Shown here piece by piece: positions 1 to 5,393 of a stretch of DNA of 5,393 nt. The DNA is taken from contig JALFCJ010000264.1 of the NCBI GenBank assembly GCA_022771185.1, positions 1 to 5,393 on the forward strand, in the 5' to 3' direction. A program made the translations under genes and the position numbers. Below the pieces are notes generated by a model. It saw nothing but the letters and a program-made list of their open reading frames with translations. It was not told the origin of the DNA and ran no database searches. Position 1 is the first letter of the stretch. Every line of letters begins with the position of its first letter. This stretch comes from Spirochaetales bacterium. Lineage in GTDB: Bacteria > Spirochaetota > Spirochaetia > Sphaerochaetales > Sphaerochaetaceae.

Positions 1-299
1 ATGAGAGTAGTGAAGTTTGGAAGGAAGTGTCACTGGAGAATCAAGTGGACGAGAATACTCCTCCTACATTTCTGTGGCATACTTATGAAGACACCATTGT
101 CCCTGTAGAAAACTCTCTTCTTTATGCTTCTGCTTTAAGAAGGAATAAAATACCTTTTGAGCTACATATATTCCCCAACGGGGACCATGGGTTATCGTTA
201 TGCACAGAAGAGGGGGTGAGGACACGGAGTGTTTTCTCTCGTTCATATAACTGGATGGGTCTCAGTATCGACTGGATTACTCAACTCTTTGGACTATAA
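1..299 (+). CDS. Alpha/beta hydrolase, acetyl-esterase-like (C-terminal part)
   Basis: This gene enters from the left edge. Its reading frame is open from base 3 with no natural start nearby, so the GTG at base 27 is an internal valine codon. About 98 residues remain. The visible part matches the C-terminal end of small acetyl-xylan-esterase or BD-FAE-like serine hydrolases. The stretch HTYEDTIVPVENS carries the likely catalytic Asp (residue 30 of the visible part), followed by an amphipathic helix. Next comes FELHIFPNGDHGLSL with the catalytic His (residue 62). The nucleophile serine would lie upstream, outside the window. The family removes acetyl or other short acyl groups from sugars or small esters, usually in the cytoplasm; the exact substrate cannot be read here. 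The next gene, nagB, is on the same strand 72 bases downstream with no terminator between, so the two may be co-transcribed. The family assignment is firm and the substrate is open. Confidence 0.82.
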   Translation, partial: ESSEVWKEVSLENQVDENTPPTFLWHTYEDTIVPVENSLLYASALRRNKIPFELHIFPNGDHGLSLCTEEGVRTRSVFSRSYNWMGLSIDWITQLFGL

Positions 300-317
300 T
301 GGCAGTTAGTCCAGAAA

Positions 318-346
318 CTAGGTAGACAGTTTGTATTCTTACCTAG
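318..346. promoter_or_regulatory. Inverted repeat upstream of nagB, possible operator
   Basis: The 7-base arms CTAGGTA (318-324) and TACCTAG (340-346) are perfect reverse complements separated by 15 bases. No T-tract follows the right arm, so this is not an intrinsic terminator. The arms bracket the spacer of the possible promoter at 323-351, which is a common layout for a repressor operator. nagB genes are often controlled by GntR-type (NagR) or NagC regulators, but this dyad does not clearly match a NagR consensus I recall. The dyad is seen; the operator role is inferred. Confidence 0.35.
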
Positions 347-351
347 ATACT
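323..351 (+). promoter_or_regulatory. Possible sigma-70 promoter for nagB
   Basis: TAGACA (323-328, five of six matches to TTGACA) is followed after 17 bases by GATACT (346-351, four of six matches to TATAAT). Transcription would start near 358, on top of the Shine-Dalgarno site AAGGAG at 358-363, giving an almost absent leader. That makes the assignment weak: nagB may instead be read through from the hydrolase gene. Confidence 0.25.
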
Positions 352-371
352 ACAGAAAAGGAGAAACAAAA

Positions 372-1088
372 ATGAAATTGATAGTTGTTAAGGACTATGA
401 GGCGATGAGCCGGAAGGGGGCCGACATCATTTCAGCCCTCCTTACTCTTAAAAGTGATGCTGTATTGGGATTAGCAACAGGAAGTACTCCTGTTGGAATG
501 TATAAAGAACTGGCTAAGAGAAACGAGAAAGGTGAGATCAGCTTTAAAGATGTAACATCTGTAAACCTAGATGAATACTATCCTCTCTCTCCTGAGAATA
601 ATCAGTCATATCGTTATTTCATGAATGATAATCTCTTCAATCATATTGATATCGATAAGGAGAGGACTCATGTCCTCAATGGATTGGCAGAGGACCCAGA
701 GAAGGAGTGTGCAGAGTATGAGAAGATGATAGATTCTCTCGGAGGCATTGATCTTCAGGTACTGGGAATCGGAAGAAACGGCCACATTGGATTCAATGAG
801 CCAGGAGACTTCTTGTATCCATGCACTCATAAGACTTCCCTTACAGAGAGTACAATAGAAGCTAACAGCAGATTCTTCGATTCTATCGACGATGTACCTC
901 GTTTCTCTCTTACAATGGGCATCGGAACAATTCTCAAGGCGAGAAGAATCATCGTCCTGGCTTCAGGTAAAGACAAGAAAGAGGCTGTACAGAAGATGCT
1001 TTCCAATACTATTGATACAAAGTGTCCTGCCACTTTGTTGTCACTGCATAGTGACGTGACAGTCATCGTTACAGAAGATTGTATCTAA
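372..1088 (+). CDS. nagB: Glucosamine-6-phosphate deaminase NagB
   Basis: NagB converts glucosamine 6-phosphate to fructose 6-phosphate and ammonia in the cytoplasm, the last step of amino-sugar catabolism into glycolysis. The protein has 238 residues, like the short Bacillus-type enzymes rather than the 266-residue E. coli form. Visible motifs are the phosphate-binding LATGSTPVGMY (34-44), NLDEYY with catalytic Asp67, and GIGRNGHIGFNEP with Asn136, His138 and Glu143. NSRFF follows with Arg167, and then SGKDKK with Lys203. These match E. coli Asp72, Asp141 (here Asn), His143, Glu148, Arg172 and Lys208 with a constant offset of five and no gaps. E. coli allosteric residues Arg158 and Lys160 are His153 and Thr155 here, so activation by GlcNAc-6-phosphate is unlikely. 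The start is fixed by AAAGGAG at 357-363, eight bases before the ATG. A partner nagA is not in the window. The gene ends 24 bases before a strong terminator. Confidence 0.96.
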   Translation: MKLIVVKDYEAMSRKGADIISALLTLKSDAVLGLATGSTPVGMYKELAKRNEKGEISFKDVTSVNLDEYYPLSPENNQSYRYFMNDNLFNHIDIDKERTHVLNGLAEDPEKECAEYEKMIDSLGGIDLQVLGIGRNGHIGFNEPGDFLYPCTHKTSLTESTIEANSRFFDSIDDVPRFSLTMGIGTILKARRIIVLASGKDKKEAVQKMLSNTIDTKCPATLLSLHSDVTVIVTEDCI

Positions 1089-1112
1089 AAAATATACACA
1101 CTTTCACTTGGT

Positions 1113-1141
1113 AATGGCGGTTCTCAGAGCCGTCATTTTTT
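1113..1141 (+). terminator. Rho-independent terminator after nagB
   Basis: An 11-bp stem, starting AATGGCGG and closing CCGTCATT, has two G-T wobbles (1117/1133 and 1121/1129) and a three-base loop at 1124-1126. It runs directly into six T (1136-1141). The upstream side lacks a matching A-tract against the stem, so it should act mainly on the + strand, ending the hydrolase-nagB unit. Confidence 0.9.
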
Positions 1142-1164
1142 GTTAATTGTGTGTCTTTTTCTTT

Positions 1165-1192
1165 TTGTCATTGAAAAGTTTTGTGTCATAAA
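1165..1192 (+). promoter_or_regulatory. Possible sigma-70 promoter for the beta-helix lipoprotein gene
   Basis: TTGTCA (1165-1170, five of six to TTGACA) lies 16 bases before CATAAA (1187-1192, four of six to TATAAT). The predicted start near 1199 gives a leader of about 60 bases before the ATG at 1262. The gene follows a strong terminator, so a promoter of its own is expected somewhere in 1142-1250. This is the best match I found by eye; the region is T-rich and other choices are possible. Confidence 0.4.
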
Positions 1193-1249
1193 AATGTTTT
1201 CCTTCAATACTCGCTTGCAATTTGTTTTTTTAGGAATAAAAAAGAGACA

Positions 1250-1255
1250 AGAGGA
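1250..1255 (+). promoter_or_regulatory. Shine-Dalgarno site fixing the lipoprotein start
   Basis: AGAGGA here, with GAGG at 1251-1254, sits seven bases before ATG 1262. The frame stays open upstream to a TTG at 1181, but those 27 codons carry no signal peptide and no good ribosome site. The ATG at 1262 is followed at once by a canonical lipoprotein signal peptide, so 1262 is chosen. Confidence 0.8.
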
Positions 1256-1261
1256 AAACGT

Positions 1262-3085
1262 ATGAACAAAAAGCTGATATTTTGTGTTGTATTGTCACTT
1301 TTGATTGTACTGTCTGGCTGTGCTTCTAAGAGCGCTGAGACAGAAGAAGCTAACGTAGAGATAGAGGCAAAAGCCACTTTTGATGCTATGCCTGAAGGCA
1401 TGGAACCACCAAAGGGTATGACACCTCCAGAAGGGATGATGCCAAGAGAAGGTATGACTCCACCTGAAGGAATGAATGGGATGATGGCCTTTGGTGATAG
1501 AAACATGGGAAGTAATGGATATCTGTCACTTACTGATGATGTCTCTTTCTCTTCTACATTGGATTATGAGGAATATATCGGCGAATCAAACTTTGAGATA
1601 AACGAGGAAGAATACCAGAATTATCCGATTCTGTTAGGCACGGACGGCCTCGTGGGAACCACTATGATGTATACAAAGCTTGTTGTGGAAGTTGACGGAA
1701 CAAACTTGAAGATAACAAACACATCAAGCGAGAAGTATAACATCATACTCTCCGGTTCATGGAATGGCGGAATAACAATAGAGAGCGATGAGAGTGACAT
1801 AATGGTTACTCTTGCTGAATCTAGGATTACAGGTATTAATACTCCAGCTCTTATTTTGAAGGGCGGGAATACTACTTACATAAAGAGTATGGGCTCTTCC
1901 GTTATATCCGACACAGGAGACAATAAGAAGAAGGGTGCTCTCACCAGTGACGGTAATGTGGTGTTCTTCGGAGACGGAGAGATAACAGTCAACGGAGAGA
2001 AAAAGCATGGTTTTAAAGTCGATGGAGTGGTGGAGATCGAGGGCGGAACAGTAAGGATCAATATCGCTGAGACTGCAGAAGGAAACGGAATCAGCGCTGA
2101 CGATGCATTCTTGATGAATGGGGGATACTTATATATCTTTGCTAAGGGAAATGTCTATGGTGAAGAAAGTAAGGGTATCAAGGTAAACGGCAGAGAGTCA
2201 GATAACCCAATGGGCTGGGTTGAGATCAACGGCGGATACATTGAGATTGAGAGTGTAGGCAAGGGTATTACTGCCGGCTTCGAAGCAGACGAGAACGGAG
2301 AGACTGAAGATACTTCCGATGACCCGGATCCTATCCTCACTATAAACGGAGGAGTAGTTAAGATCCGCTCTACAGGAACTCCATATGAAATAAGCGATGA
2401 AGAGAGCCTAAGCCCAGAGGGCTTGGAAGCAAAAGACAAGCTTTTCATCAACGGAGGAATAGTCGAAGTGTCTGCAACAGACGATGCTATTAATGCAGGC
2501 TCTTCTATTGAAATAAACGGCGGGTACGTATTTGCTGTCTCTCGTGGAGACGACGGAATAGACAGTAACGGAACTATTGTCTTTAATGGAGGAACAGCGG
2601 TTATCATCGGAGCTGGCGGCATGGGACTCGGTATCGATTGTGATAGTGACAACAACATCAAGTATAATGGTGGCACTCTCATCGGCATCGGAGGTGGAAA
2701 CAATGCTCCTGTAAGCGGCAATATGATCTCATTCTCTTTCGATATGTCTGGTTCCAGCTTTGTCCTCCAATCTGAAGAAGGAGACGTAATAGCTGCTTAC
2801 ACTCTTCCATCCTCAAAGACTCAGAATAATGTTGTAGTAATGAGTGAGAAGCTCGAAAAGGGAAAGACTTATAATGTAGTGGTAGACGCCGGTATTGAAA
2901 GCGATGGTGTTTTCAATGGCCTCTCACTTGGCGATACCAGTGTTTCAGGCGGCACGGTGACTTATAGTGAAGTGGCTTCTTCTATTGCTTCTGGATACCA
3001 CTATTCCATGGGTAGAGGAATGAATGGTGGTGGAATGCCCTTTAATGGAGGCGAGAGACCAGAGAGACCATTTAGAAACAATTAA
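1262..3085 (+). CDS. Beta-helix carbohydrate-binding lipoprotein (Cthe_2159/DUF4353 type)
   Basis: The protein has 607 residues. Residues 1-20 form a lipoprotein signal peptide: MNKK, a hydrophobic core, then lipobox L-S-G-Cys20. The mature protein should be lipid-anchored at the cell envelope; Ala-Ser after the Cys gives no inner-membrane retention signal by the E. coli +2 rule. Residues 44-73 are five Met-rich hexapeptides. From about 85 to 480 the chain is beta-rich, with eight turns such as EINGGYIEI and FINGGIVEV and acidic loops such as DDAIN and GDDGIDSNG. This fits a right-handed parallel beta-helix. Residues 485-575 look like a separate beta module (LEKGKTYNVVVD and neighbours), and 583-607 are a Gly/Met/Pro/Arg tail. 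Proteins of this family bind cellulose or acidic polysaccharides and can hold calcium; no enzyme motif is seen. The gene stands alone between two terminators, without the CotH or VTC-domain genes often found beside such proteins. The ligand is unknown. Confidence 0.8.
   Translation: MNKKLIFCVVLSLLIVLSGCASKSAETEEANVEIEAKATFDAMPEGMEPPKGMTPPEGMMPREGMTPPEGMNGMMAFGDRNMGSNGYLSLTDDVSFSSTLDYEEYIGESNFEINEEEYQNYPILLGTDGLVGTTMMYTKLVVEVDGTNLKITNTSSEKYNIILSGSWNGGITIESDESDIMVTLAESRITGINTPALILKGGNTTYIKSMGSSVISDTGDNKKKGALTSDGNVVFFGDGEITVNGEKKHGFKVDGVVEIEGGTVRINIAETAEGNGISADDAFLMNGGYLYIFAKGNVYGEESKGIKVNGRESDNPMGWVEINGGYIEIESVGKGITAGFEADENGETEDTSDDPDPILTINGGVVKIRSTGTPYEISDEESLSPEGLEAKDKLFINGGIVEVSATDDAINAGSSIEINGGYVFAVSRGDDGIDSNGTIVFNGGTAVIIGAGGMGLGIDCDSDNNIKYNGGTLIGIGGGNNAPVSGNMISFSFDMSGSSFVLQSEEGDVIAAYTLPSSKTQNNVVVMSEKLEKGKTYNVVVDAGIESDGVFNGLSLGDTSVSGGTVTYSEVASSIASGYHYSMGRGMNGGGMPFNGGERPERPFRNN
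1391..1480 (+). repeat. Five tandem 18-base units encoding a Met-rich hexapeptide
   Basis: Five in-frame 18-base units encode PEGMEP, PKGMTP, PEGMMP, REGMTP and PEGMNG (residues 44-73), with consensus P-E-G-M-T-P. The DNA copies differ mostly at third positions, so the peptide pattern looks kept while the bases drifted. The segment lies between the lipid anchor and the beta-helix, as a spacer would. Residues 43-75 hold nine methionines. Confidence 0.85.
2033..2686 (+). repeat. Eight [N/E]-G-G turns of the beta-helix
   Basis: Residues 258-475 of the lipoprotein carry eight related nonapeptides: EIEGGTVRI, LMNGGYLYI, EINGGYIEI, TINGGVVKI, FINGGIVEV, EINGGYVFA, VFNGGTAVI and KYNGGTLIG. They are about 22-39 residues apart, matching coils of a parallel beta-helix. 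Several are preceded by an acidic loop of the form D-D-x-I-[D/N], which could coordinate calcium. The repeats are seen directly; fold and metal binding follow from the family. Confidence 0.7.
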
Positions 3086-3103
3086 AAGAATGTGCAGTAG
3101 TGT

Positions 3104-3132
3104 GGGAAGACAAGCATTTGCCTTCCCCTTTT
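3104..3132 (+). terminator. Rho-independent terminator after the lipoprotein gene
   Basis: GGGAAG (3104-3109) pairs with CTTCCC (3122-3127). After one A-C mismatch three more pairs (CAA with TTG) close a GCAT loop. The stem is followed by C and four T (3129-3132). The T-tract is short, but position and stem are right. A weak A5/T5 hairpin around GGCCA follows at 3138-3152 and might assist. Confidence 0.7.
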
Positions 3133-3186
3133 GATTTAAAAAGGCCATTTTTATGTGTTTTTGCTTCTTTATTGTCCTTATTCATT

Positions 3187-3214
3187 TTGACCTTTTTTGA
3201 ACATAAGGTAGAAT
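3187..3214 (+). promoter_or_regulatory. Near-consensus promoter abutting the first barrel gene
   Basis: TTGACC (3187-3192, five of six) and TAGAAT (3209-3214, five of six) are 16 bases apart. This is the best promoter match in the window. With normal spacing the transcript would begin at about 3220-3222, on the ATG at 3221, predicting a leaderless or nearly leaderless mRNA. It would drive the two barrel genes. Confidence 0.6.
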
Positions 3215-3220
3215 AGGCTC

Positions 3221-4945
3221 ATGAAGTTTTTTTTTGCACTATTGTCATGCATATTGTTTATTTTCCCTGTTTTTGCTTCTGTGGATGCAAGATTCATAGA
3301 AAAAGAATCACCTATATATTCTGAAATAGATGCATTGTATGCTCTATCTTCCCTTGCTTCTCCCAATACTAATAGACCATGGACAGAGAGCCAAGCCAGG
3401 TTATATCTCTCAAAAATAGATTCCAATTCTTTAAGTGATGAAGGAAGAGCTATATATGAAAAAGCGAAGAGGGAGATAGAAGATGGTCTGAGATGGGAAT
3501 ATGAAGATGGCTTTTCCCTCTCCGGTGGCATTACATTTTCAAACGAGTTCTATTTCCATACTAATTCAGATTTCGATACTGAAGAAGAATGGGTGAGAAG
3601 TTGGAATGACAGAAAGCCTCTTATCCGGCTGTGGGGTGAAGTCTCTACCGGTGATATGTTCTATACAGCTGCAGATATTCTCTACAGATATGGTAGAGCC
3701 GCAATGGAGGATAATTATGGGCTATTGAAGGATGTAATGACATCTGACGGATATATAGGCTCCTACGAAATTACAGCTCCCGATAATACTCCTTATGTAA
3801 TATCCTCAAAGTATTTCAGAGAGAAATACGCTTCAAACTTCTATACAAATACACAGAACTTCAGTTTTATTTGGCCTCGTCGTGCTGTATTCAGTTTCGG
3901 AGGAGAAAGATGGAACTTCTCTTTCTCTAGAGACAGGATGAAGCTGGGGAAAAGTCATATAGGTTCCCTTTTGGTGGATGACCATAGTGATTATGCAGAT
4001 ACCATAAGGACAACATTCTTCAATAAGTATTTTACTTATGATTGGATTCTCATGCCTCTTAATGTATTGACTTCTGACTCGGAAGATACAACGACAGAGG
4101 GAAGAATCTATATGATCCATACTCTTGATTTTAGGATTTTCGATAGAGTATCTCTTAAACTCAGCGAGAACGTCGTATGGAAATATAGTGTCTTTGATTT
4201 GGGCTATCTTAATCCGTCATTCTTTTTCCATAACTTAAACAATAGAAGCATGTTCAATGCTCTTGCTTACATTGAATTGAATATAGCACTTGCCAAGGGT
4301 GTAAATATCTATGGTCAATATGCCATGGATCAGGCGAGAGCTCCTCATGAGGGAAACGGACAGAGCGACGCATGGGGATTCAGTGTAGGAGGAGAATATA
4401 CTTTCACCGCACTAAAAGGTGTATTCACTTTTTATTCGGAGTATCTACTTACTTCTCCTCTACTTTATCGTAGAGACGGCGTAGACTTTATAAAAGTTTC
4501 GAGATACTACCATCAGGGCTCAGATAACGATACTTATGGACACATTCCGTTCTTTGAATATATAGGATATAGGTATGGAGGAGATACAAATACACTCAAG
4601 ACCGGAATAACTTACCTTAATCCTATATGGGGAGAGTGTGAAGCCTATATCCAGTTGATGGAACATGGAGACATGTCCATTTATAAGTCCCATAATATCA
4701 ATGGAAAAAATAAGGATGAAGCAAATATCAAAGAATCCACTCCTACTGGAAAGGATGTTTTGAGGGCGATAATAATCTCTATAAAGGGCGAAGTCTCACT
4801 TTCCTCTCTTCTTTCTTGGCCAGGAATAAGCATGTATGGAGAGGCGGATTGGATAGGAGTTTCCACATTCAATAAAGAAAACAAGACATATAATGATTTC
4901 AAGACAGATTTCCAGCTTTCTCTTGGAGTAAGCATAGCAATATAA
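3221..4945 (+). CDS. Wzi-like outer-membrane beta-barrel protein
   Basis: The protein has 574 residues. Residues 1-19 are a signal peptide (MKFFFALL, then cleavage after VFA). Residues 29-88 form a small helical domain with YSEIDALYAL and RPWTESQARLYL, resembling the periplasmic N-terminal part of Wzi-type proteins. The rest alternates polar and aromatic or hydrophobic residues as in a beta-barrel. Family-like landmarks are WPRRAVFSFGGERW (218-231), FSRDRMKLGKSHIGSLLVDD (235-254), DLGYLNP (326-332) and INIYGQ-like VNIYGQYAMDQ (361-371). The last strand, FQLSLGVSIAI, is barrel-like but lacks the usual final aromatic residue. Wzi itself is an outer-membrane lectin that holds capsule; here I infer only an outer-membrane barrel, possibly glycan-related. 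No Shine-Dalgarno lies at normal distance: AAGG at 3205-3208 is 12 bases from the ATG. The start is supported by the signal peptide. A related gene follows after 13 bases. Some other spirochaete-type barrel is the main alternative. Confidence 0.6.
   Translation: MKFFFALLSCILFIFPVFASVDARFIEKESPIYSEIDALYALSSLASPNTNRPWTESQARLYLSKIDSNSLSDEGRAIYEKAKREIEDGLRWEYEDGFSLSGGITFSNEFYFHTNSDFDTEEEWVRSWNDRKPLIRLWGEVSTGDMFYTAADILYRYGRAAMEDNYGLLKDVMTSDGYIGSYEITAPDNTPYVISSKYFREKYASNFYTNTQNFSFIWPRRAVFSFGGERWNFSFSRDRMKLGKSHIGSLLVDDHSDYADTIRTTFFNKYFTYDWILMPLNVLTSDSEDTTTEGRIYMIHTLDFRIFDRVSLKLSENVVWKYSVFDLGYLNPSFFFHNLNNRSMFNALAYIELNIALAKGVNIYGQYAMDQARAPHEGNGQSDAWGFSVGGEYTFTALKGVFTFYSEYLLTSPLLYRRDGVDFIKVSRYYHQGSDNDTYGHIPFFEYIGYRYGGDTNTLKTGITYLNPIWGECEAYIQLMEHGDMSIYKSHNINGKNKDEANIKESTPTGKDVLRAIIISIKGEVSLSSLLSWPGISMYGEADWIGVSTFNKENKTYNDFKTDFQLSLGVSIAI
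3227..3235 (+). repeat. Run of nine T at codons 3-5 of the barrel gene
   Basis: Nine T encode Phe3-Phe5. Translating by hand, one extra T leads to a stop at codon 35 and one lost T to a stop at codon 26, so slippage would switch the protein off. Mononucleotide runs at the start of surface-protein genes are known phase-variation sites, though nine T is a modest length and could simply reflect a Phe-rich signal peptide. Confidence 0.5.
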
Positions 4946-4958
4946 AGTGAGGAAAAAT

Positions 4959-5393
4959 ATGAAGAAAAAGATTTTAGTTTTTGCTCTTGTTCTGTTGTGT
5001 TCCCTTTCTCTATGGGCAGGAATAGACACAATATTATCAGTCAAGACCTATTTTACTGGGAACAATATTCCGCAGCCCGGTATTTCCTATGATGGAAATA
5101 AGTATGCGTGGGATAATGTAGAGGATCCAGCTTTTTGGAATAGTCTCGACAATGACTGGTGGATGAAGAGACAAGATTATTGGATGAATGCATATGATAA
5201 GACAAGTTTCCTGGATTTAGGACTTGAAGCTCATCTAGATAACTTCCTTCTTGTTACAAGAATGGACATTATGCAGGATGTGCTGGTGAATCTTGAGAAT
5301 CCAGCATCACTGAACACCAATATTCCATTTATAGGCAATCTTATTGATTTGTCTCTTCCTCGTCTTGGTTTTATTGAGTGGAGTAGTGAAGGC
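4959..5393 (+). CDS. Secreted, probable outer-membrane barrel protein, paralogue-like (N-terminal part)
   Basis: The gene runs off the right edge with 145 codons visible and no stop. ATG 4959 is preceded by GTGAGGA (4947-4953), a good ribosome site. Residues 1-20 are a signal peptide (MKKK, hydrophobic core, cleavage after LWA). Residues 50-75 are Trp-rich (W51, W60, W67, W68, W75). Alternating strands follow, and LPRLGFIEWSSEG (133-145) lines up without gaps with WPRRAVFSFGGER of the preceding protein. The stretch from Trp75 to Ile104 lines up, weakly and without gaps, with Trp124 to Ile153 there. The helical N-terminal domain of the upstream protein is missing here. It starts 13 bases after that gene's stop, so the two are almost certainly one operon. 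I infer a second Wzi-like barrel, perhaps a partner or a diverged duplicate; the family call rests on short motifs. Confidence 0.6.
   Translation, partial: MKKKILVFALVLLCSLSLWAGIDTILSVKTYFTGNNIPQPGISYDGNKYAWDNVEDPAFWNSLDNDWWMKRQDYWMNAYDKTSFLDLGLEAHLDNFLLVTRMDIMQDVLVNLENPASLNTNIPFIGNLIDLSLPRLGFIEWSSEG

Noticed and set aside
1..108. ATG at base 1 as the start of a small gene
   Set aside because: Its frame stops after about 35 codons and overlaps the hydrolase frame, which is open from the edge and carries clear family motifs.
1181..1261. Upstream TTG extension of the lipoprotein gene (27 extra codons)
   Set aside because: It would bury the lipoprotein signal peptide and lies over the probable leader; ATG 1262 has its own Shine-Dalgarno site.
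1142..1261. Riboswitch or small RNA in the gap before the lipoprotein gene
   Set aside because: The stretch is T-rich and low in complexity, and I see no conserved riboswitch core or stable long-range pairing.
2033..2686. CRISPR-like or DNA-level repeat array within the lipoprotein gene
   Set aside because: The repetition is at protein level (N-G-G turns) with uneven spacing and diverged DNA; there are no identical repeats with unique spacers.
2155..2721. Long minus-strand frame of 188 codons opposite the lipoprotein
   Set aside because: It is a Pro/Ser/Ile-rich mirror of the repeated Gly-Gly codons of the beta-helix, with no signal or domain pattern of its own.
3138..3152. A5-GGCCA-T5 hairpin as an independent terminator
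   Set aside because: The stem is only A-T pairs and too weak alone; it is at most an aid to the terminator just upstream.
4681..5044. Two overlapping minus-strand frames across the barrel-gene junction
   Set aside because: They are shadows of the two plus-strand genes, with no credible ribosome site or recognisable protein features.

Overview
This window holds five genes, all on the + strand: three complete and two cut by the window edges. The DNA is moderately AT-rich. The organism looks like a diderm (outer-membrane) bacterium that uses ordinary Shine-Dalgarno sites. Two consecutive secreted proteins look like outer-membrane beta-barrels, one lipoprotein has a classical lipobox, and the style of the signal peptides and barrel proteins recalls host-associated Spirochaetota of the Sphaerochaeta/Treponema type. 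That placement is an inference from protein style, because no marker gene is present.

Bases 1-1141 are a sugar-metabolism block. It opens with the C-terminal third of an alpha/beta hydrolase (acetyl-esterase-like, with catalytic Asp and His visible). After a 72-base gap comes a complete glucosamine-6-phosphate deaminase (nagB), closed by a strong intrinsic terminator at 1113-1141. The gap contains a 7-bp dyad overlapping a possible promoter, which could be an operator for nagB.

Bases 1142-3132 are a single-gene unit: a possible promoter, a lipoprotein of 607 residues, and a second terminator. The lipoprotein has a methionine-rich hexapeptide repeat next to its lipid anchor. A right-handed beta-helix of the Cthe_2159/DUF4353 carbohydrate-binding type follows, marked by eight spaced [I/F/M/Y/E]-[N/E]-G-G turns, and the protein ends in a Gly/Met-rich tail.

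Bases 3133-5393 carry two adjacent genes, 13 bases apart, for secreted proteins that look like distant members of the Wzi-type outer-membrane beta-barrel family. The first has a near-consensus promoter whose predicted transcription start falls on or next to the ATG, and has no well-placed Shine-Dalgarno site. It also has a run of nine T at codons 3-5 where a one-base slip would close the frame within 35 codons.

Together the genes suggest a cell that deacetylates and uses amino sugars and displays glycan-binding or glycan-associated proteins on its surface. No mobile element, CRISPR array, tRNA or rRNA is visible. I do not see a clearly undescribed multi-gene system; the most unusual signals are the possible leaderless, T-tract-bearing barrel gene and the Met-rich repeat lipoprotein.
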